Source: Caulobacteraceae bacterium (lineage in GTDB: Bacteria; Pseudomonadota; Alphaproteobacteria; Caulobacterales; Caulobacteraceae). Taken from it: DNA of 14,885 nucleotides. Both the position numbers and the translations under genes were made by a program. Where the stretch lies: positions 1,614-16,498 of the forward strand of contig PLFA01000144.1 of NCBI GenBank assembly GCA_003136615.1, read 5' to 3'. Numbering within the stretch: position 1 is the first letter of the stretch; each line of letters begins with the position of its first letter. Below are positions 10,156 through 14,885 of this stretch, in pieces. The notes below the pieces were generated by a model that searched no databases, was not told the origin of the DNA, and saw only the letters and a list, made by a program, of their open reading frames with translations.

Positions 10156-11586
10156 ATGGCGTTGATTATGAGAAAATATCTGCTGATCGCCGGCGCCGCG
10201 TTCGTGCTTGGCGCAGGGTCCATGGCCTATTTCAGCCAGAGAGCGGTGGCGACTCCCGAGCCCCACGCCCAGACATATCATATGCTCGAGCTGTTCGGGA
10301 ACGTGCTCGACGAGGTGGATCACCAATACGTCACGCCGGTCGACAATAAGAAACTCATCCAGGCCTCCCTCAAGGGGATGCTAACCTCCCTCGACCCCCA
10401 TTCCGATTATCTGGCGCCTGACGACTATCAGGAGATGCAGGATCAGACACGTGGGGAATACGGCGGTCTCGGCATCGAAATCACTAGCGAAGACGGCGTG
10501 GTGAAGGTGATCTCACCCATCGACGGCACCCCAGCGGCGCGGGCGGGGATCAAGCCTGGCGACTACATCACCGCAGTGAACGGCAAGACCATTCTGGGCC
10601 TCAGCGTCAATGACGCCGTCAAGCAAATGCGCGGCAAGGTTGGCGAGGCCGTGACCCTGACCATCGCGCGCGAAAAGGGCGACCCCTTCGATATAAAATT
10701 GGTGCGTGAGGAGATTACACCCAAGTCCGTCACCTCTCATTTGGAGGGCGACTATGGCTATGTGCGTCTCTCAAGCTTCAATGAAAAGGCGACCGAGGAG
10801 ACCAAGGCGGCGATCGACGCCCTCAAGGCCAAGGATCCTCACCTTAAAGGCCTGGTCTTCGACTTGCGCAATAATCCCGGCGGCCTGCTCGACCAGGCTG
10901 TGGGCGTATCGGACATCTTTCTCAATGGCGGCGAGGTCGTCTCTCAACGCGGTCGGGATTCCAAGGATATCGAGCGCTATAACGCCAAGCCTGGAGAGAA
11001 GCTGGGCGGTCTCCCTGTGGTGATCTTGATAAACGGTGGCACAGCCTCGGCAGCGGAGATCGTGGCGGGCGCCCTACAGGATCGCCATCGGGCGCAACTG
11101 GTTGGCCTCACCAGCTTCGGCAAGGGATCGGTTCAGACCGTCATCCCACTTCGTGGCGGCCTTGATGGCGCGGTCAAGCTGACGACGGCCCGGTATTACA
11201 CCCCTTCGGGACGGTCGATCCAACGGACCGGCATCGTGCCTGACCTCGAAGTGGCGGAGACCCGGGAACAGGCTCAGGAAGTGGCGGATGAAGCTTTCCA
11301 GTTCAGCGAGGCCAGCTTCAACAACGCCCTTAGCGCCGATGAAGGAAAGTCGCGCATCGCGCCACATGAACCTGCGGAGGAGCCGCCGACCGGCTTTGAC
11401 GCCAAGAAGGGCGACTTCCAGCTCACGCGGGCCTTGGATGTGTTGAAATATGGTTCGGTGCAGGCGACGCCAAAGATGACCAAGCCGAGTGCAACCCTGG
11501 CTCAGGCGGCGATCCTTCGGGCCACCCACGGCGCGGAAATCAAACCTGGCGCGTCGGCGCCCACGCCGCCGGTGAAGCCAAACTGA
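10156..11586 (+). CDS. ctpA: S41-family C-terminal processing peptidase (CtpA)
   Basis: Periplasmic serine protease of the tail-specific/carboxy-terminal processing family, 476 residues. An N-terminal signal or anchor helix covers about 6-26. A PDZ domain lies at about 95-180 (YGGLGIEI, then GTPAARAGIKPGDYITAVNG). The S41 catalytic domain has FDLRNNPGG at about 235-243, the nucleophile S298 in GGTASAAEI and the general base K323 in TSFGKGSVQT, 25 residues apart as expected. The last ~110 residues are charged and Pro-rich at the end. ATG 10156 was chosen; ATG 10168 (MRKYLL) is four residues in and gives a neater signal sequence. The 84-base gap upstream shows no promoter I can support. The M23/EnvC-like peptidase gene often found just before ctpA in alphaproteobacteria is missing. 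Confidence 0.95.
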   Translation: MALIMRKYLLIAGAAFVLGAGSMAYFSQRAVATPEPHAQTYHMLELFGNVLDEVDHQYVTPVDNKKLIQASLKGMLTSLDPHSDYLAPDDYQEMQDQTRGEYGGLGIEITSEDGVVKVISPIDGTPAARAGIKPGDYITAVNGKTILGLSVNDAVKQMRGKVGEAVTLTIAREKGDPFDIKLVREEITPKSVTSHLEGDYGYVRLSSFNEKATEETKAAIDALKAKDPHLKGLVFDLRNNPGGLLDQAVGVSDIFLNGGEVVSQRGRDSKDIERYNAKPGEKLGGLPVVILINGGTASAAEIVAGALQDRHRAQLVGLTSFGKGSVQTVIPLRGGLDGAVKLTTARYYTPSGRSIQRTGIVPDLEVAETREQAQEVADEAFQFSEASFNNALSADEGKSRIAPHEPAEEPPTGFDAKKGDFQLTRALDVLKYGSVQATPKMTKPSATLAQAAILRATHGAEIKPGASAPTPPVKPN

Positions 11587-11604
11587 CGGCGGCTTGGCGT
11601 TTTT
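11577..11604 (+). terminator. Possible weak terminator at the end of ctpA
   Basis: GCCAA (11577-11581) can pair with TTGGC (11594-11598) around the ctpA stop, followed by a five-T run at 11600-11604. Five base pairs with a 12-base loop make this weak. It could reduce read-through into rppH. Confidence 0.25.
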
Positions 11605-11619
11605 GACACGGCCGGCGCG

Positions 11620-12132
11620 ATGACGCTTTCACCGGGGCCATCTTTAGACCTCTACAGGCCGAACGTGGGCATCATCCTCGCCAGGCCCGATGGCCAGGTG
11701 TGGCTCGGTCGGCGCGCAGGGGCCCCTGGACCGCTCAACTGGCAGTTTCCGCAAGGCGGCGTCGATGAGGGCGAGAGCCTCTTTGAGGCCGCGCGGCGTG
11801 AACTTCACGAGGAGACAGGCGCCACGTCTGTCACGCTCCTTGGACGCACGGAGGATTGGATCGCCTATGCCTTTCCGGAGGGGTTTCGGCGCGCGAAATA
11901 TTCACAAGGCTGGATCGGCCAAAAGCAGATCTGGTTTCTCTTTCGCTTCGATGGGCGCGATGACGAGTTCGATCTCGCCTTGCACAAGCCCCAGGAGTTC
12001 GATCAGTGGAGATGGGCCTCGCCTGAAGAGGCGCTGAGAAACATCGTGGCGTTCAAGCACAGCACCTACCGCGCGGTGCTTGAGACCCTGGGCCCATTAA
12101 TCAGGGGGTTTGGCGCGACAACCGCGTCTTGA
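11620..12132 (+). CDS. rppH: RNA pyrophosphohydrolase RppH
   Basis: Nudix hydrolase that removes pyrophosphate from mRNA 5' ends, opening the way for RNase E decay; it may also act on dinucleoside polyphosphates. 170 residues. YRPNVGIIL at 12-20 and WQFPQGG at 41-47 are typical of the RppH/NudH subfamily. The Nudix box is complete: G46, E52, R60, E61, E64, E65, G67 (GGVDEGESLFEAARRELHEETGA region). QIWFLFRF and the EFDQWRWAS segment near the end also match RppH. ATG 11620 is the natural start; no strong ribosome site is seen. The gene ends at TGA 12130-12132, next to a run of eight G. Its usual alphaproteobacterial neighbourhood includes ctpA, as here. Confidence 0.95.
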   Translation: MTLSPGPSLDLYRPNVGIILARPDGQVWLGRRAGAPGPLNWQFPQGGVDEGESLFEAARRELHEETGATSVTLLGRTEDWIAYAFPEGFRRAKYSQGWIGQKQIWFLFRFDGRDDEFDLALHKPQEFDQWRWASPEEALRNIVAFKHSTYRAVLETLGPLIRGFGATTAS

Positions 12133-12156
12133 GGGGGGGGCCGACTATGGGGGGTC
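12133..12156 (+). repeat. Two guanine runs (G8 and G6) between rppH and the hydrolase gene
   Basis: Eight G at 12133-12140 directly follow the rppH stop, and six G follow within twelve bases. Both lie upstream of the preferred hydrolase start at 12182 but inside the frame that would be used if TTG 12110 were the start. Such runs are slippage- and sequencing-error-prone. Confidence 0.7.
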
Positions 12157-12170
12157 TTTGGGGCGGCGTC

Positions 12171-12175
12171 AGGAA
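12171..12175 (+). promoter_or_regulatory. Ribosome-binding site for the alpha/beta hydrolase
   Basis: AGGAA with AGGA seven bases before GTG 12182. It decides that start over TTG 12110 (inside rppH) and TTG 12191. Confidence 0.5.
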
Positions 12176-12181
12176 CGCCGG

Positions 12182-12958
12182 GTGGCCGCATTGAAGGCGC
12201 CCGTCATCATGGTGCATGGCGCGTTCTGCGGCGGCTGGGCATTTGACCAATTCCGCGCGCCATTCGAGGCCGCGGGACATCGGGTGATCGCCCCCGACTT
12301 GCCTGGGCACGCGGCCCATGAGAAGGGCCGGGGCGTCGCGGGGCTCTCGATGACGGACTACGTCCGGCCGATCGTCGCCCTGATCCAGGAACAGAAGCAG
12401 CCGCCAATCCTCATCGGACACTCATTAGGCGGGCTCGTGGCGCAAATGGCCGCCGCCCGGGCGCCGATCACCGGGTTGATCCTTCTCGCCCCTTCCGCGC
12501 CCTGGGGGGTCGCGCTTTCCAGCCCCGAGGAAGCCCTCTCCGCCTTCAGTCTGTACGCCTTAGGGCCATTCTGGTCCCTGGCGGTGGACCCCGACAGGGC
12601 CGCGGCGAGGCTCTATCTGCTCAATCGCCTGCCCCAACAGGCGCTTCGCGAGACCTATGCGCGCCTTGTTCCGGAAAGCGGGCGGGCTCTGTTCGAGACG
12701 TTGAACTGGTGGTTCGACCCCTTCGCCACCACGCTGGTGTCAGCCGCCAGAGTCCGCGCGCCGGTTCTGGGCGTCGCCGGTGAGAGCGATGTCATCCATC
12801 CGCCGGCCACCGTGCGGGCGACCACGGAGCGTTTGGGCGGACAGGTTGTGGTCGCCCCAGGCGCGAGCCACTGGCTCCCGGCCGAACCCGGCTGGGAGGC
12901 GACGGCCCAGCTGTGTCTCGATTGGATCAAGGGAATGGCCCTGGAAGCGGCCGCCTGA
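12182..12958 (+). CDS. Alpha/beta hydrolase
   Basis: Alpha/beta-hydrolase-fold enzyme, 258 residues from GTG 12182. The oxyanion segment is VHGAFCGGWAF (11-21), the nucleophile elbow GHSLGG (79-84, S81), and the other triad members are probably D203 in AGESDVIHP and H230 in GASHWL, all in the expected order. An APDLPGHA segment (37-44) is typical of esterase/lipase and haloperoxidase-like members. A cap region with many aromatic residues lies at about 115-185. There is no signal peptide, so it is probably cytoplasmic. The substrate cannot be read from sequence. It follows rppH by 49 bases with its own ribosome site and ends 17 bases before the convergent VOC gene. A longer form from TTG 12110 would overlap rppH and start with a non-conserved leader, so it is less likely. 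Confidence 0.9.
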   Translation: MAALKAPVIMVHGAFCGGWAFDQFRAPFEAAGHRVIAPDLPGHAAHEKGRGVAGLSMTDYVRPIVALIQEQKQPPILIGHSLGGLVAQMAAARAPITGLILLAPSAPWGVALSSPEEALSAFSLYALGPFWSLAVDPDRAAARLYLLNRLPQQALRETYARLVPESGRALFETLNWWFDPFATTLVSAARVRAPVLGVAGESDVIHPPATVRATTERLGGQVVVAPGASHWLPAEPGWEATAQLCLDWIKGMALEAAA

Positions 12959-12975
12959 GGATCAAAAGTGCAAGA

Positions 12976-13347
12976 TCAGGGGCCGGGGCGGGCGTTCAGT
13001 TCGATACTCACGCCGTTCAGGTCGGTGATGAAAATCTGACGGACCTGCGTGCCGGGAACATCAATCGTGCGATAGGCGATCCCGGCCGCGTCCAGTCGCG
13101 CGAGACAGGCGTCATAGTCATCAATCCGAAATGCGGCGTGATCCATGGACGCCGCGCGCGACGGACCTCTGGGCGCCTCCAGTTCCACCAGATGCACCAC
13201 CGCCGTCTCACCGGCATAGAGCCAGACCCCGCCAAAGGGAAAGTTGGGTCGCCAGCCTTCAGTGAGTCCGAGCACATCCCGAAAGAACGCGGTCGTGGCG
13301 GCCAGGCGGTCTGTGCCGATATTGATGTGATCAAGACCGCGGATCAT
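12976..13347 (-). CDS. VOC-superfamily (glyoxalase/dioxygenase-fold) protein
   Basis: 123-residue protein of the vicinal oxygen chelate fold, two beta-alpha-beta-beta-beta modules. It opens with IRGLDHINIGTDRL, and likely metal ligands are H7, H70 in MDHAAFRI and E116 in NGVSIELN, with a further candidate among H52 and E55 in VHLVELE. AFFRDVLGL at 20-28 is the usual second-helix motif. Specific activity (glyoxalase, ring-cleavage dioxygenase, antibiotic-binding) cannot be told. The ATG at 13347-13345 overlaps the stop of the upstream small membrane protein gene as ATGA, so the two are probably cotranslated. A much longer open frame extends upstream but its extra ~78 residues run through the neighbouring gene and show no family resemblance. 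Confidence 0.9.
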   Translation of the reverse strand: MIRGLDHINIGTDRLAATTAFFRDVLGLTEGWRPNFPFGGVWLYAGETAVVHLVELEAPRGPSRAASMDHAAFRIDDYDACLARLDAAGIAYRTIDVPGTQVRQIFITDLNGVSIELNARPGP

Positions 13348-13619
13348 GGCGCCCTTGGCTTCCCCTCTGATCGTGCTCTCGCCCTTTCCCAAAAGCGACG
13401 GGCAAGTCCGAAGATCGCCACGGCGGCCCAGCTCGCCTCCATGAGGAACGCCGAGAGGTTGAAGGCCCGGCTGAGCGAGACCATGATAAGACAGGCGCCC
13501 CCGAAATTCATCAGGAGCGATGTCACCCCGGTCGGGTCCAGTCGGCGCAGTTGCGCTGCGGCATAGGCGATCAGGATACATAAAACACCAGCTAACCCGA
13601 TGGCGTCAAAAGGCCCCAT
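13344..13619 (-). CDS. Small CBU_0592-like integral membrane protein
   Basis: 91 residues with three hydrophobic segments at roughly 5-24, 33-51 and 56-75, ending in a basic cytoplasmic-looking tail (RRFWERARARSEGK). The pattern AIGLAGVLCILIAY, then LRRLDPTG, then SLLMNFGGACLIMVSL and the FNLSAFLMEASWAAVAIFGL helix resembles the CBU_0592 family of small membrane proteins, which has no known function. This match is from memory of the family's sequence pattern. The gene follows the secreted-protein gene by 18 bases and overlaps the VOC gene start, so the three form a likely minus-strand operon. Confidence 0.75.
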   Translation of the reverse strand: MGPFDAIGLAGVLCILIAYAAAQLRRLDPTGVTSLLMNFGGACLIMVSLSRAFNLSAFLMEASWAAVAIFGLARRFWERARARSEGKPRAP

Positions 13620-13637
13620 TCGCCGACCACCGGGGCC

Positions 13638-14240
13638 TTAAGAGGCGTACTTCACGGCGGTATAGAACATCTCAGAGGTGTCGCCGTTGTGATCAGAAGG
13701 GGTGTCATTGGCCTTGCGGATCGTGGTCAGGACGAGCGCCTGATGCAGACCATCGGCATTGAGCACCCACGACCTGGTGATGAATTCCTGGCCATCTTCG
13801 GTGTGCTTGTCGTTCCGGTCCAAGGCGAAGCCATGGCCTAGCGCAGCCCAATTGTGCAGCGCGACCACAAGGGGCTTGGCCGGCTCAGCCTGGTCCACGG
13901 CGTGCAGGAGTTCGACCTGGCACGTCGTGGGATTGGAGCCAGGAGCCAGGACCGTGAATTGGTAGCCTGGGCGCTTAAGGACAAAATTGTCCCCGCTCTT
14001 ACGGAAACCCGCCGCCTTGGCGAGCTTGGCGAGATCCCCATGGTTTACCGCGGGCATGCAGATGCTCTGCAACGTATCCAGAAGTTCAATCGCGGCCGGA
14101 TCGGTCGGCGGCCCGGGAGGCGCCTCAGGGGCAGCGGGGGGCGCGGCTGTGGCCGACGGTGCGGGCTGGAGTGGCGTCTGGGCCATGGCCAGGGAGGCCA
14201 GGCCGGCAACGCCCAGCAAGACGATGGTGGCAAGGCGCAT
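13638..14240 (-). CDS. Secreted protein of unknown function
   Basis: 200 residues from ATG 14240. Residues 1-20 form a clean Sec signal peptide (MRLATIV, hydrophobic core, then AMA before Q21), so the protein is probably periplasmic or outer-surface. Residues 22-48 are an Ala/Pro-rich linker. The folded part (about 49-200) has two cysteines, C61 (SICMPAV) and C107 (TTCQVEL), which could form a disulfide. It also contains PLVVALHNWA, LDRNDKHTEDGQEF and LVLTTIRK segments that look conserved but match no domain I can name. The start is chosen from GAGAGGGG eight bases upstream and the signal peptide; a 22-residue longer frame would mask both. It lies 100 bases after atpC on the same strand. No lipobox is present. 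Function unknown. Confidence 0.82.
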   Translation of the reverse strand: MRLATIVLLGVAGLASLAMAQTPLQPAPSATAAPPAAPEAPPGPPTDPAAIELLDTLQSICMPAVNHGDLAKLAKAAGFRKSGDNFVLKRPGYQFTVLAPGSNPTTCQVELLHAVDQAEPAKPLVVALHNWAALGHGFALDRNDKHTEDGQEFITRSWVLNADGLHQALVLTTIRKANDTPSDHNGDTSEMFYTAVKYAS

Positions 14241-14248
14241 GACGAGAT

Positions 14249-14256
14249 CCCCTCTC
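14249..14256 (-). promoter_or_regulatory. Ribosome-binding site of the secreted-protein gene
   Basis: On the minus strand GAGAGGGG lies eight bases before ATG 14240 and selects this start over the longer frame. No convincing -35/-10 promoter or terminator was found in the rest of the 100-base gap after atpC. Confidence 0.55.
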
Positions 14257-14340
14257 AGATTGGTGTGTGGCGAAAACCCGCTCCTGGCAGTCCCGCCCGG
14301 GGCCATTTAGTCAATCCACCCAGGTGTTTCGAGGGGCCAA

Positions 14341-14604
14341 TCAGACCACTTCGTCCGCTTTTTCAGCGAGAATCGTGAGGCCACCGGGCGTAACATCGGC
14401 AAACCCGCCATGGATGTCGAAGGTTCGCAAACCCCCGTCCACATGCACCTTCACCCAGCCCTCCTTGAGGGTGGTCATGAATGGCGCGTGACCCGCCAGG
14501 ACGCCGAAATCGCCTTCGACGCCGGGCGCATCAACCTGATCAACCTCGCCTGAAAACAGCTCGCGCTCAGGGGATACTAGCGAGAAATGCAGCTTGAGCG
14601 CCAC
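14341..14604 (-). CDS. atpC: ATP synthase F1 epsilon subunit, short form
   Basis: Central-stalk epsilon subunit of F-type ATP synthase. It has 87 residues, beginning LKLHFSLVSPERELFSGEVDQV, with the family hallmark EGDFGVLAGHAP at 30-41 and the closing GGFADVTPGGLTILAEKA. Only the N-terminal beta-sandwich is present; the C-terminal two-helix inhibitory domain of the common 130-140 residue form is absent. The frame ends cleanly at a stop with no sign of frameshift, and similar short versions are known in Caulobacter relatives as far as I recall. The start is GTG (14604-14602), with GGAGGG nine bases upstream inside the end of atpD and five bases between the genes. Confidence 0.94.
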   Translation of the reverse strand: MALKLHFSLVSPERELFSGEVDQVDAPGVEGDFGVLAGHAPFMTTLKEGWVKVHVDGGLRTFDIHGGFADVTPGGLTILAEKADEVV

Positions 14605-14609
14605 GAGGC

Positions 14610-14885
<276 letters not shown>

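Noticed and set aside
9813..10349. 178-residue plus-strand frame spanning the rlmH-ctpA gap
   Set aside because: It is out of frame with both clear genes and composed of Arg-rich translation. The piece starting at an internal ATG near 10104 has a GGA before it but no recognisable protein.
11603..11626. TTGACA before rppH as a -35 promoter element
   Set aside because: No acceptable -10 box is found about 17 bases downstream, and the spacing would put transcription inside rppH.
12954..12980. CCTGA/TCAGG inverted repeat between the convergent hydrolase and VOC genes as a shared terminator
   Set aside because: Five base pairs, a 17-base loop and no T run on either strand; the symmetry largely comes from the two convergent TGA stops.
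12976..13581. Long version of the VOC protein (201 residues)
   Set aside because: The added 78 residues overlap the small membrane protein gene and do not resemble any VOC N-terminus; the inner ATG fits the family start and an ATGA junction.

Overview
The window is a dense block of conserved bacterial housekeeping genes. GC content is high. The proteins, the fur-miaB-phoH-ybeY-corC-lnt order and the very short ATP synthase epsilon subunit point to an alphaproteobacterium, probably near Caulobacterales, Maricaulales or Parvularculales. This placement is from remembered protein and gene-order patterns, not a search.

Layout. Positions 1-12958 are all on the plus strand: the 3' end of fur, miaB, phoH (ybeZ), ybeY, corC-like, lnt, trmB, obgE, proB, nadD, rsfS, rlmH, ctpA (S41 protease), rppH and an alpha/beta hydrolase. 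Most neighbours overlap by a few bases. The only gaps are about 73 bp before obgE, 84 bp before ctpA, 33 bp before rppH and 49 bp before the hydrolase. From 12976 to the end everything is on the minus strand and converges on the first block. Read in transcription order it is: the 3' end of atpD, atpC, a gene for an unrecognised secreted protein, a small CBU_0592-like membrane protein gene and a VOC/glyoxalase-fold gene. No stretch above 300 bases lacks a gene. I see no tRNA, rRNA, CRISPR array, insertion sequence or prophage.

How the genes work together. Much of the plus block serves RNA and ribosome maintenance: tRNA modification (MiaB, TrmB), rRNA processing and modification (YbeY, RlmH), ribosome assembly or silencing (ObgE, RsfS) and mRNA 5'-end processing (RppH). 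Envelope functions (Lnt, CtpA, perhaps CorC-like), NAD synthesis (NadD) and proline synthesis (ProB) are interleaved.

Most notable points. (1) trmB and rlmH have no ATG, GTG or TTG at the place where family homology demands a start. Each has a CTG in a CTGA overlap with the preceding stop codon. (2) Together with their neighbours, all four NTGA junction types (ATGA, GTGA, TTGA, CTGA) occur in this one gene run. (3) Compared with the order I remember for other alphaproteobacteria, several usual members (HTH regulator and metK between lnt and trmB, proA after proB, an M23 peptidase before ctpA) are absent, so the block looks condensed. I did not find a new multi-gene system such as a defence island. 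The least explained genes are the secreted protein at 13638-14240 and its two small partners.
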